64,000 bases of DNA. Origin: Burkholderiaceae bacterium (lineage in GTDB: Bacteria > Pseudomonadota > Gammaproteobacteria > Burkholderiales > Burkholderiaceae_E). Each line of letters starts with the position of its first letter. Positions within the stretch are counted from its first letter, which is position 1. A program made the position numbers and the translations under genes. The stretch spans positions 1 to 64,000 of the forward strand of contig JADJVQ010000045.1 of the NCBI GenBank assembly GCA_016710525.1, given 5' to 3'. The notes below the pieces were generated by a model. It saw nothing but the letters and a program-made list of their open reading frames with translations. It did no database searches and had not been told where the DNA came from. This document shows, piece by piece, positions 1-7,735 of the stretch.

Positions 1-810
1 GTCAACGAACTGCTGCAGGCGGTGACCTGGGACTTCACCCAGCCGCAGCTGGCCATGCCCCGCCAGCGCGCCGACGACGGCCTGTGGAGCTGCATTGTGG
101 CGTTGGGCGATCCGCGCGAGCCGGTCGGCTGGATCAACCTGACCAGTGCCCGCGAACCCGGCGCCGACGAGTTGCGGGTGGTCGGGGCGCTGCTGGGCAT
201 CTACGCCAACCATCTCGCGCTGCTCGACTACAGCGAGCGCGACACGCTGACCGGCCTGATGAACCGCAAGACCTTCGACGACCGCTTTTTGCGCATGCTG
301 AGCGACCCCGGGCTGCATCGCGAGCGGCCGCTCTACGATCGCCGCCAGGACGCGGAACCGGCCGATCACTGGCTGGCGGTCGTCGACATCGACCATTTCA
401 AGCACGTCAACGACACCTTCGGGCATCTGTATGGCGATGAGGTGCTGGTGCTGGTGGCGGGGCTGATGCGGCGTTCCTTTCGCAATGCCGACCGGCTGTA
501 CCGGTTCGGCGGCGAGGAGTTCGCGATCCTGCTGGACCGAACGCCCGATCCGTATGTCTGCGCCGTGCTCGACAAGTTCCGGGTCAGGATCGCCGATCAC
601 CGGTTTCCGCAGATCGGCACGGTGACGGTGAGCGTGGGGTTCACCCGGCTCGCGCCGGGCGACAGCCCGTCGAGCGCCTTCGATCGGGCCGACGCGGCCT
701 TGTATTTCGCCAAGCACAATGGGCGCAACCAGGTTCACGGCTGGGAGTCCCTGCACCAGCAGGGTCTGCTCGCGCAGCGCGAGACCAACCAGGATGTGGA
801 GCTGTTCTGA
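1..810 (+). CDS. Diguanylate cyclase (GGDEF domain), 5' end outside the window
   Basis: The reading frame is open from base 1, so the protein begins upstream; 269 codons are visible. The C-terminal half is a GGDEF domain that makes cyclic di-GMP from two GTP. The signature GGEEF is at bases 508-522, and an RNAD sequence at 481-492, exactly five residues before it, fits the RxxD inhibitory site for product feedback. The metal-binding VDIDHFKHVND segment lies around bases 376-414. The first 70 or so residues resemble the end of a GAF-like sensory domain, ending in a short helix that leads into DTLTGLMNR, the usual start of GGDEF. Inner-membrane or cytoplasmic location cannot be decided without the N-terminus. 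It sits upstream of other signalling genes in the same direction. Confidence 0.9.
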   Translation, partial: VNELLQAVTWDFTQPQLAMPRQRADDGLWSCIVALGDPREPVGWINLTSAREPGADELRVVGALLGIYANHLALLDYSERDTLTGLMNRKTFDDRFLRMLSDPGLHRERPLYDRRQDAEPADHWLAVVDIDHFKHVNDTFGHLYGDEVLVLVAGLMRRSFRNADRLYRFGGEEFAILLDRTPDPYVCAVLDKFRVRIADHRFPQIGTVTVSVGFTRLAPGDSPSSAFDRADAALYFAKHNGRNQVHGWESLHQQGLLAQRETNQDVELF

Positions 811-896
811 GGGGCGCTGGCTCCACCGGTTCAGGCCCGCGGGCGGACGGGGTGACCTGGCGGGGCGCAGGGGCGGCGCTGGTAAGCTGGGCCGCG

Positions 897-1346
897 GTGA
901 GCCATCCGCCTGATCAGGTTACTGCCGTCATCGCCTGCCGCGCCGCCTGCGGCGCCTGCTGCATTGCGCCGTCGATTTCGAGCCCCATCCCTGGCATGCC
1001 GCAGGGCAAGCCGGCGGGCGTGCGCTGCGCGCAGCTGACCGATGATTTCCGGTGCGCGATCTTCACCAGCCCGCTGCGCCCGGCGTGCTGTGCCGGATTG
1101 CGCCCTTCGGCGCTGATGTGCGGCACCAGTCGCGAAAGCGCGCTGGCCTGGCTGCAGCAGCTGGAAGCGGCACCGCGCCGGGCCCCAGTGGTTGAGCACG
1201 TTCGGCAGGCTGCCGGCAATCGAACTGGCACGGATTGCCGCCGCTTTTCCGGCACCGGAAGATTCAAGCGGATTCGTACGATGTCGAAGTACTGGCTGGG
1301 CCCCTTGTGCGCCCGTCCCCACCCCTTCACATCCGGACCATCATGA
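897..1346 (+). CDS. YkgJ-family cysteine cluster protein (UPF0153-like) with unusual tail
   Basis: A GTG start at 897 gives SHPPDQ followed by a cysteine-rich region with CRAACGACC, the pattern SSPIPGMPQGKPAG and later single cysteines (RCAQL, RCAIF, ACCAGL, MCGTSRE). This is the zinc- or iron-binding cysteine cluster of the YkgJ family, whose function is unknown. Family members of this subtype usually end after about 85-100 residues; here the recognisable part ends near base 1185 (LQQLEAAP). The frame then runs on for some 50 low-similarity residues to a TGA at 1344-1346, which overlaps the ATG of the next gene by four bases. A single inserted base near 1180 would bring in an early stop, so the tail may be a frameshift artefact. 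The start is my choice; an in-frame GTG at 852 is also possible. Confidence 0.72.
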   Translation: MSHPPDQVTAVIACRAACGACCIAPSISSPIPGMPQGKPAGVRCAQLTDDFRCAIFTSPLRPACCAGLRPSALMCGTSRESALAWLQQLEAAPRRAPVVEHVRQAAGNRTGTDCRRFSGTGRFKRIRTMSKYWLGPLCARPHPFTSGPS

Positions 1347-1807
1347 CCCTCGACCGCCGACAGTTTTCCGTGCTGCTTGCCGCCGCCTTTGCTCTGCCCG
1401 CCTTCGCCGCCGAAGAACGCGGCAAGCCCGAAGAGGCGCGCGCGATGCTGGCCCGCGCGGTGGCCCATATCAAGTCCGTCGGCCGTGAGAAGGCCATGGC
1501 CGACTTCATGGTCAAGCCCGGTCCCTGGGTCGATCGCGACCTCTACATCACGGTCTTCGACATGTCGGGCAAGACGCTTTCGCACGGCGCCAATCCGCGG
1601 ATGGTCGGCAAGGACAACATCAACCTGCAGGACGGCAATGGCAAGTTCCACGTCAAGGAGCGCCTGGAGATCGCCCGGGCCAAAGGCCGGGGCCAGCAGG
1701 AGTTCGCCTTCCTGAACCCGATGACCAAGCAGATCGAGCCCAAGCTGATGTTCTTCGAACGGATGGACGACATCGTCGTCGCCTGCGGTTCCTACAAGCC
1801 AGTCTGA
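1343..1807 (+). CDS. Exported single-Cache-domain protein
   Basis: The 154-residue product starts MTLDRRQFSVLLAAAFALPA, a signal peptide with an RRQF pair that could be a Tat signal, cleaved after AFA. The mature part is a small Cache (sCache_2-like) ligand-binding fold: KAMADF, GPWVDRDLYITVFD, SHGANPRMVGKDNINLQD and MFFERMDDIVVACGSYKP are typical. Such free-standing Cache proteins are thought to bind small organic ligands in the periplasm; the ligand is unknown. It lies 76 bases before a chemoreceptor in the same direction, so it may feed signals to it (inference). I chose the ATG at 1343 because it begins directly with the signal peptide; the frame also extends upstream to 1235. Confidence 0.85.
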   Translation: MTLDRRQFSVLLAAAFALPAFAAEERGKPEEARAMLARAVAHIKSVGREKAMADFMVKPGPWVDRDLYITVFDMSGKTLSHGANPRMVGKDNINLQDGNGKFHVKERLEIARAKGRGQQEFAFLNPMTKQIEPKLMFFERMDDIVVACGSYKPV

Positions 1808-1883
1808 ATCGGCGGGCCGGCCGCTCGAGCGGCCGCGCCGCAGTTCTTTTCGTCAACGAATCACCGGGTCTGCAAGGCGGTCT

Positions 1884-3428
1884 ATGTCTTCCATTGGTGC
1901 TCGAATCGCCCTGGCGATCGGCGCGGTCCTCGCCGGCCTGCTCGGTGTCATCGGCGCGGGTGTGTTCGGATTGCAGCAGGTCGAACGCAACATTGCCGAA
2001 CTGGTCAACGTCGGCAATGTCAAGAGCGACGCCGCGTCGCAGATGCGGCTGGCGATCGTCTCGCGGGTCGATGCGGTGCGCAACGTCGCGCTGACCTCCG
2101 AGGTCAATGCGATGCAGGGCGACCTGAAGCGCGTGGACGACTACGTGAAGGTCTATGCCGAGCGACGCAAGCAGATGCTCGAACTGTCGCCGACCGACGC
2201 CGAGCGGGCCGCGCTGGCCAAGGCCGATGCCGCCGAGGCCCAGGCCGCGCCGCTGTTCAAGCAGGCGCTGACGCTGGCGCGCACGATGCAACCCGAGATG
2301 TCGGCCGAGGTGCTGGCCGTGAAAATGGCTCCTGTCCAGCGCCAGTGGATGGCCGCGCTCGATGATCTTGCCGGATCGGCCGAAGCCGGACGCGCCGCCG
2401 TGCTGGCCGCGGCGCAGACTTCGCGCCGCCAGACCCTGATCGGCATGTGCGCTGCGGGTGTCCTGGCATTCGTGGTCGGCTCCCTGATGGCCGCCATGCT
2501 GGCACGCGGGATCTCGCGCCGGCTGGTGGAAGCGGTGGCGGTCACCGAGCGGATCGCCGCCGGCGACTTGGCCTCGCCGGTGCGCCAGGAAGGAAAAGAT
2601 GAGGTCTCCCAGACCTTGGTGGCACTGGCGAACATGCAAAAAGGCCTGCACGGCACCATCGCCGAGGTGCGCGCGGCGGTGCTCGCGATCGAGAACGCCT
2701 CGGCGGAGATCGCCGCCGGCACCAACGATCTGTCGATGCGGACCGAACAGAGCGCCAGCAATCTGCAGCAGACCGCCAGTTCGATGGCGCATCTGACCGA
2801 CAGCGCGCGCAGCGCGGCCGAAAACGCGAGTGTGGCCAGCCGCCTCGCCGGTTCGGCGTCCGAGGTCGCGCAGCGGGGCGGCGCGATGGTGGCGCAGGTG
2901 GTCCAGACGATGGAAGACATCAACGCCAGCTCGCGCAAGATCGGCGAGATCATCAGCGTGATCGACGGCATCGCGTTCCAGACCAACATCCTCGCGCTGA
3001 ACGCCGCCGTCGAGGCGGCACGCGCCGGCGAACAGGGCCGCGGCTTCGCGGTCGTGGCCGGCGAAGTGCGCGACCTGGCGCAGCGCTCGGCGCAGGCGGC
3101 CCGCGAAATCAAGGTCCTGATCAGCGCGAGTGTCCAGAAGGTCGATGCCGGCACCCGCCTGGTGGCCGAGGCCGGCAGCACGATGACCGATATCGTCGGC
3201 AGCGTGCGCCGCGTCAGCGATGTGATCAGCGAAATTTCGCAGGCGGCCGGCGAGCAGACCGAGGGAATCGGACAGGTCAACAGCGCCGTCGCGCAGCTCG
3301 ACAGCATGACTCAGCAGAACTCGGCTCTGGTCGAGCAGAGCGCGGCGGCCGCCGAGAGCATGCGCGAGCAGGCCAGCCGGCTGTCGCAGGCGGTCGGCGC
3401 GTTCCGCCTGGACACTGCCGCCCGCTGA
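1884..3428 (+). CDS. Methyl-accepting chemotaxis protein
   Basis: A 514-residue chemoreceptor in Tsr/Tar-like membrane topology: transmembrane helix at about residues 8-30, a four-helix-bundle periplasmic domain (31-184), second transmembrane helix at about 185-210, a HAMP linker, then the cytoplasmic signalling coiled coil. The hairpin tip that contacts CheA and CheW is clear (IDGIAFQTNILALNAAVEAA, then GRGFAVVAGEVRDLAQRS). Glutamine/glutamate pairs for methylation flank it. The C-terminus ends DTAAR, without the NWETF-type pentapeptide that tethers CheR, so it is probably a low-abundance type receptor. It could receive input from the Cache protein encoded just upstream. Confidence 0.95.
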   Translation: MSSIGARIALAIGAVLAGLLGVIGAGVFGLQQVERNIAELVNVGNVKSDAASQMRLAIVSRVDAVRNVALTSEVNAMQGDLKRVDDYVKVYAERRKQMLELSPTDAERAALAKADAAEAQAAPLFKQALTLARTMQPEMSAEVLAVKMAPVQRQWMAALDDLAGSAEAGRAAVLAAAQTSRRQTLIGMCAAGVLAFVVGSLMAAMLARGISRRLVEAVAVTERIAAGDLASPVRQEGKDEVSQTLVALANMQKGLHGTIAEVRAAVLAIENASAEIAAGTNDLSMRTEQSASNLQQTASSMAHLTDSARSAAENASVASRLAGSASEVAQRGGAMVAQVVQTMEDINASSRKIGEIISVIDGIAFQTNILALNAAVEAARAGEQGRGFAVVAGEVRDLAQRSAQAAREIKVLISASVQKVDAGTRLVAEAGSTMTDIVGSVRRVSDVISEISQAAGEQTEGIGQVNSAVAQLDSMTQQNSALVEQSAAAAESMREQASRLSQAVGAFRLDTAAR

Positions 3429-3477
3429 TCGCCGCGTCGGTCCAGGCCGGGTCGATGCGGTATCGTTCGCGTCTCTC

Positions 3478-4335
3478 TTGGCGGACGCGAACGTGATCGA
3501 ATTTCTGCATGGCCTGCCCCTGCTGGTGAAGGCCGCCCTGCTGGGCATTGTCGAAGGCCTGACCGAATTCCTGCCGATCTCCAGCACCGGCCATCTGATC
3601 CTGGCCGGCAGCCTGCTCGGGTTTTCAGATGACAAGGCCAAGCTGTTCGATGTGGCCATCCAGACGGGCGCGATGCTGGCGGTGGTCTGGTTTTATCGCG
3701 CGCGCATCCTCGCCACGGTCGCGGGCCTGGGCAGCGATCGCCGGGCCCAGCGATTCGCGCTCAACGTGCTGATCGCATTCCTGCCGGCGGCCATTCTGGG
3801 CGTGACTTTCGGCAAGGCGATCAAGGAGCACCTGTTCAAGCCGGTGCCGGTGGCGCTGGCCTTCATCGTCGGCGGATTCATCATCCTGTGGGTCGAACGA
3901 AGCCAGGCACGTCGTGCCGTGCGGATCGACTCCGTTGACGACTTGAGCATGGCCGATGCCTTGAAACTGGGCATTGCGCAGGCTTTCGCGCTGGTGCCGG
4001 GCACCAGCCGATCGGGAGCGACGATCATGGGTGGCATGCTGTTCGGACTGTCGCGCCGCACCGCCACCGAATTCTCGTTCTTCCTGGCAATCCCGACCCT
4101 GGTCGGCGCCGGCGCCTACGACACCTGGAAATACCGCGCGCTCGTGTCGGCAGCCGATCTGCCGCTGTTCGCGGTCGGCCTGACCTTGTCTTTCCTGAGC
4201 GCGCTGGTCTGCGTGCGCTGGCTGATCCGGTTCGTCGCCAGCCACGATTTCGTGCCTTTCGCCTGGTACCGGATCATCTTTGGCGCGGTCGTGCTGCTGA
4301 CCGCGCATTTCGGCTGGGTCAACTGGGCGGCATGA
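3478..4335 (+). CDS. uppP: Undecaprenyl-diphosphate phosphatase (BacA/UppP)
   Basis: Integral inner-membrane enzyme that dephosphorylates undecaprenyl pyrophosphate, recycling the lipid carrier for peptidoglycan and other cell-wall polymers; overproduction gives bacitracin resistance in the family. Both signatures are present: EGLTEFLPISSTGH near the N-terminus and PGTSRSGATI in the second half. About eight hydrophobic segments are visible and the 285-residue length is normal. The frame begins with TTG at 3478; a GTG at 3493 (MIEFLHGLPLLVKAA) is an equally good start and fits family N-termini. The 3' end overlaps the convergent trmB gene by 17 bases. Confidence 0.96.
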   Translation: MADANVIEFLHGLPLLVKAALLGIVEGLTEFLPISSTGHLILAGSLLGFSDDKAKLFDVAIQTGAMLAVVWFYRARILATVAGLGSDRRAQRFALNVLIAFLPAAILGVTFGKAIKEHLFKPVPVALAFIVGGFIILWVERSQARRAVRIDSVDDLSMADALKLGIAQAFALVPGTSRSGATIMGGMLFGLSRRTATEFSFFLAIPTLVGAGAYDTWKYRALVSAADLPLFAVGLTLSFLSALVCVRWLIRFVASHDFVPFAWYRIIFGAVVLLTAHFGWVNWAA

Positions 4336-5029
4336 CCGCGCCGGCGCCGGCGCGGCGCCGGAACACGAGGTCCCACACGCCATGCCCCAGGGCCAGGCCG
4401 CGCTGCTCGAATTTGGTCAGAGGCCGCCAGTCCGGACGGGGGGAGAAGGCGTCCGAGGTGTTTCGAAGCAAGGGCTCGGCGCTCAGCACCTCGAGCATCT
4501 GCTCGGCGTAGTGCTGCCAGTCGGTGGCGCAATGCAGGTATCCGTCCTCGGCCAGCCGGCTGGCGAGCAGCGCCACCAGCGGCGGCTGGATCAGGCGCCG
4601 CTTGTGATGGCGGACCTTGGGCCAGGGATCTGGGAAGAACACATGCGCGCCGGCCAGGGTGCCGGGGAGGATCATGTCGCGCAGCACTTCGACCGCGTCG
4701 TGTTCGACGACTCTGACGTTGCCGATCGATTCGCCCTCGAGCCGCCGCAGCAGCGCACCCACCCCGGCCGGATACACCTCGCAGGCAAGAAAGTCGACGT
4801 CGGGGCGCGCCTGGGCGATGCGGGCGGTGGTCTCGCCCATGCCGAAGCCGATTTCGAGGATGCAGGGCGCGTCGCGTCCGAATGCCGCAGCCCGGTCCAG
4901 CGTGCCGGGGGCGTAGGGAATGCCGAATCGGGGCAGCAGCCGCTCATGGGCGGCGCGCTGTCCGGCGGTGAAGTGAATGCGGCGGTTGGTGAAACTGCGG
5001 ATGTGCTGGGGACGCTGGCCGGAAGACAT
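4319..5029 (-). CDS. trmB: tRNA (guanine-N7-)-methyltransferase
   Basis: TrmB makes m7G at position 46 in the variable loop of tRNAs using S-adenosylmethionine. The 236-residue product has the SAM-binding EIGFGMGETT motif and the family signature FFPDPWPKVRHHKRRLI. The start at 5029 (MSSGQRPQHIRSF) was chosen because the N-terminal RSF..R pattern is family-typical; the frame stays open further upstream but runs into the tRNA gene on the other strand. The divergent tRNA-Gly starts 54 bases away, and uppP converges with a 17-base overlap. Confidence 0.95.
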   Translation of the reverse strand: MSSGQRPQHIRSFTNRRIHFTAGQRAAHERLLPRFGIPYAPGTLDRAAAFGRDAPCILEIGFGMGETTARIAQARPDVDFLACEVYPAGVGALLRRLEGESIGNVRVVEHDAVEVLRDMILPGTLAGAHVFFPDPWPKVRHHKRRLIQPPLVALLASRLAEDGYLHCATDWQHYAEQMLEVLSAEPLLRNTSDAFSPRPDWRPLTKFEQRGLALGHGVWDLVFRRRAGAGAVMPPS

Positions 5030-5082
5030 CGGGGCTGAGGGGCAGGGAAGGTCGCGGGTCGGATAGAATAACGGCTCGGCGC

Positions 5083-5156
5083 GCGGGTGTAGTTCAATGG
5101 CAGAACGGCAGCTTCCCAAGCTGCATACGAGGGTTCGATTCCCTTCACCCGCTCCA
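5083..5156 (+). tRNA. tRNA-Gly (anticodon CCC)
   Basis: A complete cloverleaf: acceptor stem GCGGGTG pairs with CACCCGC, the anticodon stem GCAGC/GCTGC closes a seven-base loop TTCCCAA giving anticodon CCC, and the T-arm reads GAGGGTTCGATTCCCTT. The CCA end is encoded (5154-5156). A possible -10 element TAGAAT is at 5064-5069, but no convincing -35 is visible. This isoacceptor reads GGG codons. Confidence 0.96.
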
Positions 5157-5504
5157 CATGCTTTTCGCCAGCACCGACCGTGAGCCATGCCGCGGTCCGG
5201 CAGCCGTCCCTGAGCGCCCAGGTTCGGTGCACCCCCGGTCTGACGGGCGTTTCGCCTGGCGGTGAACCCTGTCTCGTGTGTTGCGTCCGATGCATACGTG
5301 TCAATCGTGTGCTGCGGCAGCCAGGCCTGCATCGGATTTGTTTACCATTCGGTCATGGCGAAGCGAGCGGCCCCGCAGAGGGTGAGGGCGCCATGCTTTG
5401 CGCTGGCGGGTCGATCGGGTCGACCGCCTACTGCGCAGGTCGGAGCTTGCCGACCGCGCTCAAACCCTTTCGTCACGCTCCGTTCAGGAAAGCGAGCCCT
5501 CCAG
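5157..5504 (+). other. Gene-free stretch between tRNA-Gly and the lipoprotein gene
   Basis: About 350 bases without a convincing gene, RNA or repeat. Frames on both strands are open only through GC bias and give no recognisable protein. It presumably holds the promoter of the following lipoprotein gene. No integration-site duplication of the tRNA 3' end is visible. Confidence 0.5.
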
Positions 5505-6549
5505 ATGATCATGACCAGCAGCCGGCGTTTTTCAACACAGTCCCTTGCTGCGGCGGTGGCCTGCAGCCTCTTGCTGACCGCCTGCGGCGGCGGCTCCAGC
5601 AGCGACAATTCGGCCGCGGCGGCGCCGACGCCCGCGCCGACGCCCGCACCGACGCCCGCGCCGACGCCCGCGCCGACCCCCGCGCCGACCCCCGCGCCGA
5701 CCCCGCACCCACCCCGCGCCGACGCCCGCACCGACCCCTGCACCGACCCCGCGCACCGACCCCGCCGACCCCGCGCCGACCCCGCGCCGACCCCCCGCGC
5801 CGACCCCGCGCCAACGCCCGCACCGACCCCGCGCCGACCCCCGCACCGACCACCCCGCGCCGACCCCCGCGCCGACGCCTGCGCCCACCCCCGCGCCAAC
5901 CCCCGCGCCGCCGCCTGCCGCCTCGAGCACGGCGGCGGTCTGCCTGGATCTGGCGTTCTTCAATACCAGCACCCGCTGGGAGATCACCACGCGCAGCACC
6001 TCGGGCGCCACCGTGATCGATACCAAGACCGAATACCAGGTCGAGGCGCCCGCGCCGTTCGCCGGGGTCACGACGACGCCGGTCAAGTTCACCTCAACCG
6101 TGCTGGCGGGCATCGGCGCCGGCAGCATCGTCAATGGCCGCTCGTATTCGGTGGTCAACTCACAGGACGTGCTCAACTACGGCACTGTCACCACGAGCAC
6201 CACCTTCGGTGTGGCGATCACCACTACCATCACGCAGACCCCCGCGGCGATCCTTCGCTATTCGCTGGGCGTCGGCGAGTCGTTCACTCAGACGTATTCG
6301 TCCGCGACGACCGGCACGCCATTCCCGGTGCCGGCGTCCAGCGTGACCCGAACCCAGACCTTCCTGGGCTTCGAGGACGTCACCGTGCCTGCCGGAACCT
6401 TCGCAGGCGCCTGCAAGTGGCAGTTCGTCGAAGGAGGCACGACGACCACGACCTGGAATACGAGGTCCGGCCTGCCGCTGCGCTCGACCAGCGCGGGTTC
6501 GGAGATGGTCCTGATCGGTGGTTCGATCAATGGTGGTGCGCTGCGCTGA
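5505..6549 (+). pseudogene. Pro-Thr-repeat lipoprotein, frame broken inside the repeat
   Basis: The start at 5505 (MIMTSSRRF; second ATG at 5511) gives a lipoprotein signal with lipobox LLTAC followed by GGGSSSD, so the product would be lipid-anchored in the envelope. An APTP repeat linker follows. The C-terminal domain (bases about 5905-6549, containing LDLAFFNTSTRWEITT and CKWQFVEGGTTTTTWNT) is unrecognised and probably beta-rich. It is read one frame away from the N-terminal part; the frame changes inside the repeat, where several 12-base APTP units have lost a C and become 11 bases. As written, the lipoprotein is separated from its domain. It could be true slippage or base-calling error in C-runs. 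Function unknown. Confidence 0.75.
5628..5915 (+). repeat. Tandem APTP-coding repeat with 12- and 11-base units
   Basis: Units of the type GCGCCGACGCCC or GCGCCGACCCCC code for Ala-Pro-Thr-Pro. At the left end (to about 5700) and right end (from about 5855) most units are 12 bases and in frame. In the middle many units carry ACCCCG rather than ACCCCCG and are 11 bases or otherwise shortened, so the reading frame drifts. Confidence 0.9.
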
Positions 6550-6565
6550 CCAGTCGTCGGCAATC

Positions 6566-6598
6566 TCCCGGTTCGGTGCAAGATCCGCCGGACCGGGA
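6566..6598 (+). terminator. Possible hairpin after the lipoprotein gene
   Basis: TCCCGGT (6566-6572) can pair with ACCGGGA (6592-6598), with additional inner GC pairing. There is no U-tract, so this is only a candidate transcript end between the lipoprotein gene and the deacetylase gene. Confidence 0.3.
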
Positions 6599-6639
6599 TT
6601 CGCGGCCCGTTGTCGCGGCCGCTTCTCCGGGAGCGCAAC

Positions 6640-7566
6640 ATGAAATCCGCCTATCTGTCGCACTCGAGCTCGATGCGCCACGAAATGGGCGCTCATCATC
6701 CTGAGTGCCCCGACCGCGTGGCCGTGATCGCCGATCGCCTGCTCGCCCGCGGTTTGCTCGACTTCATGGACAGCTTCGAAGCGCCGCTGGCCACCGAGGC
6801 CCAGATCCTGCGCGCTCACGAGGGCCGATACTTCGCCGAGCTGCGCGCGCAGGCGCCCACCGAGGGCTACGTGCAGGTCGATCCCGACACCGCGATGAAC
6901 CCCGGCACCTGGACCGCGGCGCTGCATGCGGCCGGCGCCGTGGTGAAGGCGACCGAACTGGTGGCCAGCGGCGAGTATCGTCGTGCCTTCTGCAACGTGC
7001 GCCCGCCCGGCCACCACGCCGAACGTGGCCAGGCGATGGGTTTTTGTTTCTTCAACAACGTGGCGGTGGGCATTCGCCACGCACTGGACGAACTCGGGCT
7101 GGAGCGGGTGGCCCTGGTCGACTTCGATGTCCATCATGGCAATGGCAGCGAGGACATCCTGGCCGGCGACGACCGGGTGCTGATGGTCTCGACATTCCAG
7201 CGCCGCCTCTATCCGTTCAACGGCGAAGCGCCCCGTGGCGCCAACATGTGCAACATGGCGCTGGACCCCTATTCGGATGGAGCCGCGCTGCAAAAGGCGG
7301 TGACCGAGGGCTGGCTGCCGCGTCTGCGGACGTTCGCACCGCAGATGCTCTTCATCTCGGCCGGATTCGATGCGCACCGCGAAGACGACATGAGCCAGCT
7401 TGGCTGGCGCGATGCCGATTATGGCTGGGTGACGCAGCGCCTGGTCGAGGTTGCCGACGAGTTTGCGCAGGGGCGGATCGTCTCGGTGCTGGAGGGGGGA
7501 TATCACCTGCCGGCGCTGGCGCGCAGTGTCGAGATGCACGTGCGGGCGCTGATCGGCATCGACTGA
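6640..7566 (+). CDS. Histone-deacetylase-family amidohydrolase
   Basis: A 308-residue cytoplasmic enzyme of the arginase/deacetylase fold, class II HDAC-like. The zinc-dependent active site is intact: RPPGHHAERGQAMGFCFFNN (tandem His), DFDVHHGNG (zinc-binding Asp and His), SAGFDAHREDD (second Asp) and LEGGYHLPAL. Family members remove acetyl groups from acetylpolyamines or protein lysines; the substrate cannot be told from sequence. I chose ATG 6640 (MKSAYLSHSSSMRHEMG) since family proteins begin there; a start at 6610 would add ten residues. It is followed 169 bases later, in the same direction, by a Pat-like acetyltransferase, suggesting an acetylation/deacetylation pair. Confidence 0.93.
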   Translation: MKSAYLSHSSSMRHEMGAHHPECPDRVAVIADRLLARGLLDFMDSFEAPLATEAQILRAHEGRYFAELRAQAPTEGYVQVDPDTAMNPGTWTAALHAAGAVVKATELVASGEYRRAFCNVRPPGHHAERGQAMGFCFFNNVAVGIRHALDELGLERVALVDFDVHHGNGSEDILAGDDRVLMVSTFQRRLYPFNGEAPRGANMCNMALDPYSDGAALQKAVTEGWLPRLRTFAPQMLFISAGFDAHREDDMSQLGWRDADYGWVTQRLVEVADEFAQGRIVSVLEGGYHLPALARSVEMHVRALIGID

Positions 7567-7735
7567 TCGCGCGGCGCGGCGTGCTCCGGGGCTGGCGCCG
7601 CGTGCACGATGCAAGCCCGGTGCACGCCCGATGCGCGCCCACGACGTACAATCGGGGCACAAGAAGAACGCTGCGCACCCGCTGCCGTGGCAATGCTCGC
7701 TTCGGGGGAGACTTCCCGTTCTGCCCGAGGTCTGC

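Noticed and set aside
852..896. A longer YkgJ start at the GTG at 852
   Set aside because: The added residues do not resemble the family; GTG 897 gives a closer N-terminus, though this remains a judgement.
1653..3659. A 668-codon frame antisense to the chemoreceptor
   Set aside because: Repetitive Arg/Asp/Gly-rich shadow with no homology; the chemoreceptor frame is certain.
5083..5156. tRNA-Gly as an integration site of a genomic island
   Set aside because: No repeat of the tRNA 3' end, no integrase and no change in base composition follow it.
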